The notes under the pieces were generated by a model that saw only the letters and a list, made by a program, of their open reading frames with translations, ran no database searches and was not told the DNA's origin. The translations under genes were made by a program, and so were the position numbers. A stretch of DNA of 59,956 bases from assembly GCA_003598975.1 (NCBI GenBank), contig QZIJ01000135.1, forward strand, positions 1 to 59,956. Reading direction: 5' to 3'. Source of the DNA: Anaerolineaceae bacterium (GTDB lineage Bacteria; Chloroflexota; Anaerolineae; Anaerolineales; Villigracilaceae). Shown piece by piece: positions 25,134 to 32,963 of the stretch. Position 1 is the first letter of the stretch; every line of letters starts with the position of its first letter.

Positions 25134-26122
25134 CTCAGATGCCGCTCTCGCTCAGCCTGGCGGTGCTGGCCTTCATGATGACGGTCATTTGGGGCGGGCC
25201 GTTGTTGCGCATCCTTCGGCACTTCAAGGTTGGCAAGATCATCCGCGTGGAGGAGCCCGGACATCATGGCGTGAAAATGGGCACGCCCACCATGGGAGGC
25301 GTGATGTTCATCGTCCCGGTGGTGCTTCTCACCCTGCTCCTGAACGCGTCTGACTTGTTCGGCGTGGCGGGCATTGGTCGTTCGATCCTTTTACCCTTGG
25401 TGGTGATGCTGGCCTTTGCCATCCTCGGCGCCGTGGACGATTGGGAGGGGATTCGCGGCCCACGCCGCGGCGAGGGGATGCGCTCGCGCACCAAATTCCT
25501 CATTCAGGTTGTGCTCGCGCTCGGAACGGCTTACGCGCTCAAATATCTTTTGCAGGCGCCCGACTTATACCTGCCGGGCTACCCGATTGAAATCGAACTT
25601 GGCTGGTGGTATATCCCCATCGCGGCCTTCGTCATCGTCTCGATGTCCAACGCGGTCAACTTCACCGATGGGCTGGACGGCCTGGCAGGTCTCATCGCCG
25701 CCACGGCTTTTGTGGCGTATGGTGGAATCGCCCTCATGCAGGGACAAACCTACGTGGCGCGCTTCTGCTTCATCATGGTCGGCGCGTTGTTCGGATACTT
25801 ATGGTTCAATGTTCACCCAGCCATGTTGTTCATGGGCGATACAGGTTCACAGGCGCTTGGCGCAACACTGACCGTCGTCTCGCTGATGACCGGGCAATGG
25901 GGCGTTTTGCCCATTATTGCCATCATCCCAGTCAGCGAGATGGTCAGCGTGGTAATCCAAATCCTGTATGTTCGCGCCACCAAAGGCAGGCGCTTTTTCA
26001 AAATGACGCCCATCCACCTGCATTTTGAATTGCTCGGCTGGAGCGAGACGCAGGTGGTTCAGCGATTTTGGTTGATCGGACTGCTGGCCGCCATGGTCGG
26101 CGTCGGATTGGCATTGGTATAA
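25130..26122 (+). CDS. mraY: phospho-MurNAc-pentapeptide transferase
   Basis: A 330-residue polytopic enzyme (about 9-10 helices) that moves phospho-MurNAc-pentapeptide onto undecaprenyl phosphate, making lipid I. Family motifs are GTPTMGGVMFIVPV (about 44-57), the aspartate box NFTDGLDGLAG, MLFMGDTGSQALGATL and PIHLHFELLGW. It overlaps murF by 4 bp and murD starts 2 nt after it. Confidence 0.97.
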   Translation: MTQMPLSLSLAVLAFMMTVIWGGPLLRILRHFKVGKIIRVEEPGHHGVKMGTPTMGGVMFIVPVVLLTLLLNASDLFGVAGIGRSILLPLVVMLAFAILGAVDDWEGIRGPRRGEGMRSRTKFLIQVVLALGTAYALKYLLQAPDLYLPGYPIEIELGWWYIPIAAFVIVSMSNAVNFTDGLDGLAGLIAATAFVAYGGIALMQGQTYVARFCFIMVGALFGYLWFNVHPAMLFMGDTGSQALGATLTVVSLMTGQWGVLPIIAIIPVSEMVSVVIQILYVRATKGRRFFKMTPIHLHFELLGWSETQVVQRFWLIGLLAAMVGVGLALV

Positions 26123-26124
26123 AG

Positions 26125-27570
26125 ATGACTAACTGGATCGGCAGACGCGTTCTCATTCTCGGCGCGGCGCGGCAGGGACAAGCCCTGGCGCGCTGGCTGG
26201 CGCGTCACGGTGCGCGCGTGACCCTGAACGACCTGCGTCCGCTCGACGATATGCGCGCCGTCCAGGCCTCTCTCAGCGATGTGGATGTGGAATGGGTGCT
26301 CGGCGGGCATCCGCTCGAACTGCTCGAACGCGTGGACCTTGTCTGTCCATCGGGCGGCGTTCCGCTCACGCTCCCCATCGTGGCCGAAGCGCTCAAGCGC
26401 GGCATCCCGTTCTCAAATGACACGCAAATCTTCCTCGAAGCCGCGCCCTGCAAGACCATCGGCATCACCGGCTCGGCGGGGAAGACAACGACAACAACAT
26501 TGGTCGGAGAGATGGCGAAACTGGCGATGAGTCAGAAAGCGGAAAGCGGAAAGCAGAATGCAGAAGAAGGAAGATCAATGGCAAAAGAGTCTGCCTTCCG
26601 CGTTCTGCCTTCTGTGTTCGTTGGCGGCAACATCGGCGACCCGCTCATCAACTACGTGGATGAAATGAAACCCGACGATCTCGCCATTCTCGAAATCTCC
26701 AGTTTTCAACTGGATCAGATGACCACCTCCACAACCATCGCGGCCATCCTTAACATCACGCCCAATCATCTCGACCGTCACGGGACGATGGAGGCCTACA
26801 CCGCCGCCAAAGCGCGCCTGCTCGATTCTCAGGCGAAGGACAGTGCCGCCATTCTCGGGCGCGACGACCCGGGCAGTTGGGGACTGCGCGAACGCGTCCA
26901 CGGAAAACTGTACGGATTCAGCCTCTCCCCGCTCGATGAGGGACTCGACGGCTCTTACTTTGACGATGGCCTGCTCGCGCTTCGAGACGGGTTTGCCTAC
27001 ACCCCGTTGCTGTTGCGCGAAAAGATCCAACTGCGCGGCGACCACAACGTGAGCAACGTGCTGGCGGCTTTCGCCATCGGCCACGCGGCGGACTTTCCAC
27101 TGGATGCCATGCTCACTGCGGCGGATGAATTTCGCGGCGTGCCGCACCGGCTGGAACTCATCCGCGAGTGGAACGGCGCGCGCTGGTATAACGACTCGAT
27201 TGCCACCGCCCCCGAACGGACAATGGCCGCCATCCGCTCGTTCGATGAGCCGATCATCCTTCTGCTCGGCGGACGCGACAAGAATCTGCCGTGGAAGGAC
27301 CTGGCAGAACTCGTTCACGAACGCGTGGAGCATGTTGTTCTCTTCGGGGAGGCCGCGCCGCTCATCGAGGCCGCGCTCGGCCCAACGTCAGGAAAGACGC
27401 GCACACAGGTCCGATGCGCGGGTCTACGCGAGGCAGTGGACCGCGCCGCACAGGTGGCAGAGTCTGGCATGGTCGTCCTGCTCTCCCCGGGCGGGACGAG
27501 TTTCGATGAATTTACTGATTTTGCAGAACGCGGAGAAAGGTTTAGAACATGGGTGCAGGAACTTTCGTAA
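26125..27570 (+). CDS. murD: UDP-MurNAc-L-alanine:D-glutamate ligase with in-frame repeat insertion
   Basis: A 481-residue cytoplasmic Mur ligase that adds D-Glu. The N-terminal Rossmann domain starts VLILGAARQGQALARWL. The P-loop GITGSAGKTTTT is at residues 113-124. VGGNIG and ILEISSFQLD, AILNITPNHLDRH, and the C-terminal YNDSIATAPERTMAA and LLGGRDKNLPW are classical MurD signatures. ATG 26125 is 2 nt after mraY; the upstream in-frame start at 26068 lies within mraY. Residues about 137-164, between the P-loop helix and VGGNIG, are an extra segment encoded by a palindromic repeat (26533-26614). The reading frame is intact, so the insertion is probably tolerated as a surface loop. Confidence 0.96.
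   Translation: MTNWIGRRVLILGAARQGQALARWLARHGARVTLNDLRPLDDMRAVQASLSDVDVEWVLGGHPLELLERVDLVCPSGGVPLTLPIVAEALKRGIPFSNDTQIFLEAAPCKTIGITGSAGKTTTTTLVGEMAKLAMSQKAESGKQNAEEGRSMAKESAFRVLPSVFVGGNIGDPLINYVDEMKPDDLAILEISSFQLDQMTTSTTIAAILNITPNHLDRHGTMEAYTAAKARLLDSQAKDSAAILGRDDPGSWGLRERVHGKLYGFSLSPLDEGLDGSYFDDGLLALRDGFAYTPLLLREKIQLRGDHNVSNVLAAFAIGHAADFPLDAMLTAADEFRGVPHRLELIREWNGARWYNDSIATAPERTMAAIRSFDEPIILLLGGRDKNLPWKDLAELVHERVEHVVLFGEAAPLIEAALGPTSGKTRTQVRCAGLREAVDRAAQVAESGMVVLLSPGGTSFDEFTDFAERGERFRTWVQELS
26533..26614. repeat. palindromic repeat inserted in frame in murD
   Basis: Arms of 25 nt (26533-26557 and 26590-26614) match at 21 of 25 positions as an inverted repeat. The left side is a 7-nt iteration of GC(G/A)GAAA-like units. 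The element adds about 27 codons, with low-complexity QKAESGKQNAEEG and SAFRVLPS, to a conserved enzyme without breaking the frame. Confidence 0.8.
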
Positions 27571-28781
27571 GTTCGCCAATGTATGCAGAAGAGAATCGCC
27601 CCGCGGCGCGGGGAGTGGATACGCCGTTCCTGCTGGCTTTGATCGGCCTGCTCGTGTTTGGCCTGATCGTGCTCTTTTCGGCCTCCTGGGATTTTTCTCT
27701 GGAGGCATTGGGACGCGAACCAACCTACATGTTCAGCCGCCAGTTGCTTTGGCTGGGCATCGGCATCGTCGGCGCGTACGTGCTCTCGCGTTTCGATTAT
27801 CACCACTGGAGCAAACTGGTAGTGCCGGTCACATTCATCACCATCCTGATGCTAGGCACGGTGTTGCTGACGAATGAAATCCGCTTCGGCGCGAAACGCG
27901 CGATTTTCTCAGGCTCAGTGCAACCCTCGGAACTGGCAAAACTCATCAGCATCATTTATCTGGCGGTCTGGTTGTATGCCAAGCGCGCCAGCCTGCGCGT
28001 GTTCAGTCTTGGCTTTTTGCCGTTGAGCATCATCCTCGGAATTTTCGGCGGCCTGATCTTTTTGCAACCCGACCTGAGCGCGGCAGGGACGGTTCTGCTG
28101 ATGGGCGGCCTGCTCTTCTTCCTCGCAGGCGGAGACTTGAAACAGATTTCGATCATGCTAATCGTCACCGTAGTCGTCGGCTGGCTGGTGGTGCAGGCCA
28201 GCGAAACCGGGCAGAAACGCATCGCGGATTTCATCCTCGGCATCAAAGACCCGACACAGGCTTCGTATCACGTTTTGCGCTCATTCGAGGCGCTGGTGGG
28301 AGGCGGAGTCTTTGGCCGCGGACTGGGACAATCGCTCAGCAAATTTACCGGTTTGCCCGTCCCTCCCACCGATAGCATTTTTGCGATTGTCGTTGAGGAA
28401 TTGGGGCTGGTCGGCTCGATCTTTTTGATGGGTTTGTATGCCCTGCTCGTCTGGCGCGGACTGGTGATTGCCCGCCGCGCGCCCGATATGCTGGGAACAC
28501 TCCTCGCCTCCGGGCTGGTACTGTGGATCGGAGCGGAGGCATTGATCAATATGGCCGTGATGGTGGGGTTGATGCCCTTCGCGGGCAACGCCCTGCCCTT
28601 CGTCAGCGCGGGCGGCTCGAACCTGACCATGATGCTGGCGGCGGTTGGAATCGTGATGAACGTCTCGCGGCAACGCGGGGCGACGACACACACAGACGAT
28701 GAATGGAGGTCCTTCGGTGCGGTTGTTGATCTGCGCTGGCGGAACGGGCGGAGGCGTGTATCCCGCCCTCGCCGTGCTTGA
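27549..28781 (+). CDS. ftsW: septal peptidoglycan glycosyltransferase (SEDS family)
   Basis: A 410-residue SEDS protein with about ten membrane helices that polymerises lipid II with its partner FtsI. Conserved stretches are LLVFGLIVLFSASW (helix 1), GSVQPSELAKL, LIFLQPDLSAAGTVLLMGG with the catalytic-type D, and PTDSIFAIVVEELGLVGS. The final pattern is MPFAGNALPFVSAGGSNL. GGAGAAAGG precedes ATG 27549, which overlaps the murD end by 22 bp; M12 (27582) is an alternative. The C-terminal 37 residues extend past the last helix into the start of murG (65-bp overlap), giving an Arg-rich tail. Confidence 0.95.
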   Translation: MGAGTFVSSPMYAEENRPAARGVDTPFLLALIGLLVFGLIVLFSASWDFSLEALGREPTYMFSRQLLWLGIGIVGAYVLSRFDYHHWSKLVVPVTFITILMLGTVLLTNEIRFGAKRAIFSGSVQPSELAKLISIIYLAVWLYAKRASLRVFSLGFLPLSIILGIFGGLIFLQPDLSAAGTVLLMGGLLFFLAGGDLKQISIMLIVTVVVGWLVVQASETGQKRIADFILGIKDPTQASYHVLRSFEALVGGGVFGRGLGQSLSKFTGLPVPPTDSIFAIVVEELGLVGSIFLMGLYALLVWRGLVIARRAPDMLGTLLASGLVLWIGAEALINMAVMVGLMPFAGNALPFVSAGGSNLTMMLAAVGIVMNVSRQRGATTHTDDEWRSFGAVVDLRWRNGRRRVSRPRRA

Positions 28782-29829
28782 TGCCTTTCGTGCAGAACAT
28801 CCCACGTCCGAGATTCTGTGGGTCGGCGGTGAAGGCGGCATGGAGGAGGCTCTCGTGAAACGTTTGGGCATCCCCTTCCGCACCATTCCCGCCGCGGGCG
28901 TGCATGGTGTCGGTCTGCGCGCTCTGCCGGGCAACCTCGGCAAATTGGCGCGTGGATTTGCCGCCTCGCGCCGCATCCTGCGCGAGTACCGTCCCGACGC
29001 GTTGTTTTTCACCGGAGGCTACCTGGCTGCACCGATGGCATTGGCTGGGATGAAAACTCCGACCCTGCTGTACGTTCCCGACATTGAGCCTGCGCTGGCG
29101 CTAAAAACCATCGCCCGCTTCGCGGACCGAATTGCGGTCACCGCCTCCGAATCGAAAAACTACCTCCCCTCCCCCTCCCGCATCGTGGAGACTGGCTATC
29201 CCGTCCGCGCGGATTTGCTGAAGTGGGACCGTGTCTCTGCTCGAAAAGTATTTGACCTGCACGAGGAGAAACCCGTTTTACTAGTCACTGGTGGAAGCCG
29301 CGGAGCGCGTTCAATCAATCAGGCAGTGCTGGCGAACCTGCCGTCCCTGCTGGAAGTGGCGCAGGTGATTCACGTCAGCGGGCAGTTGGACTGGCCAACC
29401 GTCGAAGCCGCGGCCTGCTCCCAGTCACGCGAGATGCGGCGCGATTATCATGCGTATCCCTATCTGCACGAGGAGATGGGCGCGGCGCTGGCCGCGTCGA
29501 ACCTCGTCATCTCGCGGGCGGGCGCGTCGGCGCTGGGAGAATATCCCCTGCTTGGGTTGCCCGCCGTGCTCGTCCCGTATCCGCACGCCTGGCGTTACCA
29601 AAAAGTGAATGCAGATTTTCTCGCCAGCCGCGGCGCGGCTGTGGTGTTAGAAGACCATCGCTTGAACGAGGAACTTTCCGTCCTGGCGCGTTCCCTTTTG
29701 CAGGACGCGGCCAAACGGGAAAAGATGCGCGAGGCCATGCGCGCGCTGGCGCGTCCACAGGCCGCCCGGCAGATCGCACAGGAATTAATTGAGTTAGCCG
29801 AAGAGGTGCATCATGATCAGTCTCGTTAA
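28717..29829 (+). CDS. murG: UDP-GlcNAc:lipid I GlcNAc transferase
   Basis: A 370-residue GT28-family enzyme converting lipid I to lipid II on the inner face of the membrane. The N-terminal glycine loop is AGGTGGGVYPALAV; in E. coli the equivalent reads GGTGGHVFP, so the conserved His is Gly here. Other motifs are FFTGGYLAAPMALAG, LLVTGGSRGARSIN and VISRAGASALGEYPLLGLPAVLVPYP (donor site). I chose GTG 28717 because GGAGGT lies 6 nt upstream and it starts right at the family N-terminus; ATG 28699 is in frame. It overlaps ftsW by 65 bp and the CvpA-like gene by 17 bp. Confidence 0.95.
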   Translation: MRLLICAGGTGGGVYPALAVLDAFRAEHPTSEILWVGGEGGMEEALVKRLGIPFRTIPAAGVHGVGLRALPGNLGKLARGFAASRRILREYRPDALFFTGGYLAAPMALAGMKTPTLLYVPDIEPALALKTIARFADRIAVTASESKNYLPSPSRIVETGYPVRADLLKWDRVSARKVFDLHEEKPVLLVTGGSRGARSINQAVLANLPSLLEVAQVIHVSGQLDWPTVEAAACSQSREMRRDYHAYPYLHEEMGAALAASNLVISRAGASALGEYPLLGLPAVLVPYPHAWRYQKVNADFLASRGAAVVLEDHRLNEELSVLARSLLQDAAKREKMREAMRALARPQAARQIAQELIELAEEVHHDQSR

Positions 29830-30337
29830 CATATTCTGGATGTACATCATCCTGTTCGCGGTGATCGGATTCCTGCGCGGCTGGGCCAAGGAATTACTGG
29901 TAGGGTTTTCGGTGATCGTCGCAATCGCTTTCAACCTGCTTCTGAAGAAGTATGCCCTTCCCGATGCCATGACCAGCGATAATCCGACCCTCTTTTGGAT
30001 TCGCATAGGGATTCTGATGGCATTGGTCTACTTTGGATATCAGACGGTCATCAGCATTGCCCGCTTTCAGACAGCTGGCCGCCGCGAACGCCTGCAGGAT
30101 TCGCTCTTTGGCCTCTTTCTCGGGGCGTTGAACGGCTATCTCGTGATGGGCACGTTCTGGTCTTACTGGCACGAGGCTGGATACCCCGGCGGGATCGTAC
30201 AACAAATTGACAATGCCGCTGTGGCGCGTTCCATTCGGACAATGATGGAATACATGCCCCCACACATCCTGGGCGAGCCTGCCATCTACTTTGCGGTCAT
30301 CATCGTACTGATCTTCATACTCGTCGTTTACGTCTAA
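29813..30337 (+). CDS. CvpA-like membrane protein
   Basis: A 174-residue integral membrane protein with four to five predicted helices. The N-terminal pattern MISLVNIFWMYIILFAVIGF followed by LRGWAKELL is that of the CvpA (colicin V production) family, seen as ..GxxRGxxxE.. in the first loop. CvpA proteins have roles in envelope homeostasis that are not well defined. Placement inside the dcw cluster between murG and murC is unusual compared with E. coli and suggests a link to wall synthesis (inference). The start overlaps murG by 17 bp. Confidence 0.72.
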   Translation: MISLVNIFWMYIILFAVIGFLRGWAKELLVGFSVIVAIAFNLLLKKYALPDAMTSDNPTLFWIRIGILMALVYFGYQTVISIARFQTAGRRERLQDSLFGLFLGALNGYLVMGTFWSYWHEAGYPGGIVQQIDNAAVARSIRTMMEYMPPHILGEPAIYFAVIIVLIFILVVYV

Positions 30338-30357
30338 CCGCTAATCGCTAAAAGACT

Positions 30358-31746
30358 ATGACACACGTCCACTTCATCGGCATCGGCGGGACAGGATTAT
30401 CCGCCATCGCGCGCGTCCTGCTGGAGATGGGATTCACCGTCTCAGGCTCGGACCGTGTGCTGTCTCCGTTTGCCGAGGGACTCAAACGGGACGGCGCAAC
30501 CATCCACGCGGGACACGACGCCGCCAACGTCTCTGGCGCGGACTGGGTGGTGCGTTCCTCCGCCATCGCGGACGACAACCCCGAGGTGACCGAAGCACGC
30601 AAACGCGGCATCCCCGTCTACAAACGCGCGGACTTCCTCGGCCGCCTGATGGAAGACAAGATCGGCATCGCCGTGGCGGGCACGCACGGAAAGACCACCA
30701 CCACGTCCATGATCGCGTGGATGCTCTTCGCACTGGGACGCGACCCTTCGTTCATCATCGGCTCCACGCTGGCGAATCTCAAGACCAACGCGCGGGCAGG
30801 ACGCGGCAAACCCTTCGTCATCGAAGCGGATGAATACGACCGCATGTTCCTCGGGTTGAAACCCTTCCTCGCCATCGTCACCAACATCGAACACGACCAT
30901 CCCGATTGCTATCCCACTTTCGAAGACATGTACGCGGCCTTCGAATCCTTCGCCAAACTCCTCCCCACCGACGGGACGCTGATCGCCTGTCTCGACGATC
31001 CCGCGGCGAACACACTTTTGAACGGCGCACGCAAGGCTGGCAGGAACGTGGTGGGCTACGGCTTGCAAGGTGAGCAGACTCTCAATGCTCCCCAGTTCAC
31101 ATTGGCGCGCGGCTTAAAACCCAACGAACGCGGCGGCTTTGATTTCGAGGCGGTCTCCAACCTCTTCCCTGAGACCGAATCCATCCCCGTCTCATTGCAG
31201 GTGCCGGGAAAATACAACGTGCAAAATTCCCTGGCCGCACTCTCCGTGGCTGCGTTGCTGGGACTTCCGCCCAAAAAGGCCGCCGAGGCGCTGGGCGAGT
31301 TTCGCGGGGCAGGCCGCCGTTTCGAAGTGCTGGGCGAGGCCAACGGCGTCACCGTCATCAACGACTACGGCCACCACCCCACCGAGATCAGGGCCACACT
31401 GGCGGGAGCGCGCGCACGTTATCCCGAGCACCGCATCTGGGCTGTCTGGCAGCCCCACACCTACTCGCGCACGCAGACCCTCTTCGACCAATTCGTCAAA
31501 GCCTTTGGCGACGCCGACGAAGTGCTCGTCACCGAAGTCTACGCCTCGCGCGAAGCCAAACAGGATTTCACCAGCGCGATGGTGGTCAGTTCCATGCGCC
31601 ACCCCTCGGCGCATTTTACGGCCACATTGGATGACACGACGAAGTACCTGCTCGAACATCTCCGCCCCGGCGACGTGCTTATTGTCTTCTCTGCCGGGGA
31701 CGCCGACCAGGTCAGTGCAGATGTGCTGGCTGGATTAACCAAATGA
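30358..31746 (+). CDS. murC: UDP-MurNAc:L-alanine ligase
   Basis: A 462-residue cytoplasmic ligase adding the first stem-peptide residue to UDP-MurNAc. The N-terminal loop is VHFIGIGGTGLSAIARVL, the ATPase loop AGTHGKTTTTSM (about residues 108-119), and FVIEADEYDRMFL is present. The MurC-specific region is DYGHHPTEIRATLAGAR, with WQPHTYSRTQ after it. The C-terminus has FSAGDADQVS. It follows the CvpA-like gene by 20 nt. TAAAAG is 3 nt before the ATG and no SD is obvious, so it is probably expressed from the long operon. Confidence 0.97.
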   Translation: MTHVHFIGIGGTGLSAIARVLLEMGFTVSGSDRVLSPFAEGLKRDGATIHAGHDAANVSGADWVVRSSAIADDNPEVTEARKRGIPVYKRADFLGRLMEDKIGIAVAGTHGKTTTTSMIAWMLFALGRDPSFIIGSTLANLKTNARAGRGKPFVIEADEYDRMFLGLKPFLAIVTNIEHDHPDCYPTFEDMYAAFESFAKLLPTDGTLIACLDDPAANTLLNGARKAGRNVVGYGLQGEQTLNAPQFTLARGLKPNERGGFDFEAVSNLFPETESIPVSLQVPGKYNVQNSLAALSVAALLGLPPKKAAEALGEFRGAGRRFEVLGEANGVTVINDYGHHPTEIRATLAGARARYPEHRIWAVWQPHTYSRTQTLFDQFVKAFGDADEVLVTEVYASREAKQDFTSAMVVSSMRHPSAHFTATLDDTTKYLLEHLRPGDVLIVFSAGDADQVSADVLAGLTK

Positions 31747-31754
31747 GGTGTCAG

Positions 31755-31955
31755 ATGACCAAAAAAGACGAAACCCGCCGCTTCGAATCTGTGACTTTGG
31801 GCCTGCCCCCGCTCAAAATGGTTTTGGTCCACGCAGACAAGGAACGCATTCAACGCGCCGCCAAAAAGACAGTCGTGCCGCGCAAGTCACAAAAGGATTT
31901 GGACAACTTGAAAGCGGTCATCAAGTTGATAGACCATCTTATCGAGAACGATTAG
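31755..31955 (+). CDS. small basic protein in the dcw cluster, unknown
   Basis: About 66 residues, rich in Lys, Arg and Val with no membrane helix. Its middle reads KMVLVHADKERIQRAAKKTVVPRKSQKDLDNLKAVIKLIDHL, here noted as a basic segment followed by a likely amphipathic helix. ATG 31755 follows GAGGTG by 4 nt; ATG 31743, which overlaps the murC stop in ATGA style, is an equally reasonable start. It lies on the same strand between murC and murB with short gaps. The size and tight placement argue for a real gene. Not recognised. Confidence 0.6.
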   Translation: MTKKDETRRFESVTLGLPPLKMVLVHADKERIQRAAKKTVVPRKSQKDLDNLKAVIKLIDHLIEND

Positions 31956-31977
31956 CCGACCAGGAGACCAACAGACC

Positions 31978-32889
31978 ATGTTGCCCGCATTGCGCGCTGC
32001 GTTTGGAGAACGACTGCAGGAGAATGTGTCTCTTGCAGCGTACACATCCGCGCGCATCGGCGGCCCAGCGGACGCGCTGATCGTCGTCAAGTCTGCGGAT
32101 GAGCTCGCGCAGGCGGTAACGCGTCTGTGGGAGATGGACGCGCCGTTCATCATCCTCGGCGGCGGCTCCAATGTCCTCGTCAGTGACAAGGGCGTGCGTG
32201 GCATGGTGATTCTGAATCGGGCGAAGGAAATCCGCTTCGAGACCGGCGACCAGCCCAACGTCTGGGCGGAGGCGGGTGCGGGGTTCAGCAATCTCGCAAA
32301 TCGCGCCGCGGAACTCGGTCTCGCGGGACTCGAATGGGCCGCGACCGTCCCCGGCACCGTCGGCGGCGCAGTCTACGGCAACGCTGGCGCGTTCGGCGGC
32401 GACATGGCTGAGTGCCTGCTCTCCGCAGAGATGTTGACCGAGGGCGGCCGCGAACAATGGCCTGTTGCAAAATTTGAGTACGGATATCGCACGAGCGCGC
32501 TGAAACGCTCCACCTTAAAATTTGTTATTTTGGCCGCGGAAATGCGTCTGAGCCATAGCACAAAAGAGGCAGTCCGGTTTAAAATGGCTGAATTCATTTC
32601 CAAACGCAAGTCAAGCCAGCCGCCCGGCGCGAGCATGGGTTCGATGTTCAAGAATCCCAAAGGCGATTTCGCGGGGCGTTTGATCGAAGCCGCTGGATTG
32701 AAAGGTACGCGCATTGGCAATGCCGAAATCAGCACAGTGCATGGAAATTTTTTCGTCAATCACGGCGACACGAAAGCAAGTGATATTCGCAGGTTGATTG
32801 AGTTGACACAGAAAACTGTGGAAGAAAAATTTGGAGTTCGATTGGAGTTGGAAGTGGAATTAATCGGCGATTGGGAGGAACGCGAATAA
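31978..32889 (+). CDS. murB: UDP-N-acetylenolpyruvylglucosamine reductase
   Basis: A 303-residue FAD-dependent reductase that makes UDP-MurNAc. The FAD-binding (PCMH) domain starts TSARIGGPADALIV, with LGGGSNVLVSDKGVRG and WAATVPGTVGGAVYGNAGAFG. The C-terminal catalytic part has the proton-donor Ser in GSMFKNPKGDFAG and HGNFFVNHG. The last codons and stop lie inside a palindromic repeat (32879-32954), which may have truncated or replaced the original end. ddl follows after 74 nt occupied by that repeat. Confidence 0.97.
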   Translation: MLPALRAAFGERLQENVSLAAYTSARIGGPADALIVVKSADELAQAVTRLWEMDAPFIILGGGSNVLVSDKGVRGMVILNRAKEIRFETGDQPNVWAEAGAGFSNLANRAAELGLAGLEWAATVPGTVGGAVYGNAGAFGGDMAECLLSAEMLTEGGREQWPVAKFEYGYRTSALKRSTLKFVILAAEMRLSHSTKEAVRFKMAEFISKRKSSQPPGASMGSMFKNPKGDFAGRLIEAAGLKGTRIGNAEISTVHGNFFVNHGDTKASDIRRLIELTQKTVEEKFGVRLELEVELIGDWEERE

Positions 32890-32954
32890 CGCGAATGAGC
32901 GAATAACGCGAATATTTTTATTCGCGCCATTCGCCTATTCGCGACATACGCGTT
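32879..32954. repeat. 76-bp palindromic repeat between murB and ddl
   Basis: Arms 32879-32913 and 32920-32954 are inverted repeats with 28 of 35 matches and a 6-nt T-rich loop, built from 9-nt units around CGCGAATAA. It is the same family as 15932-16014. Its start supplies the last codons and TAA stop (32887-32889) of murB. Confidence 0.82.
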
Positions 32955-32963
32955 GAAAAGACC

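Noticed and set aside
30442-31068. 208-codon minus-strand frame in murC
   Set aside because: Antisense shadow of a well-conserved Mur ligase.
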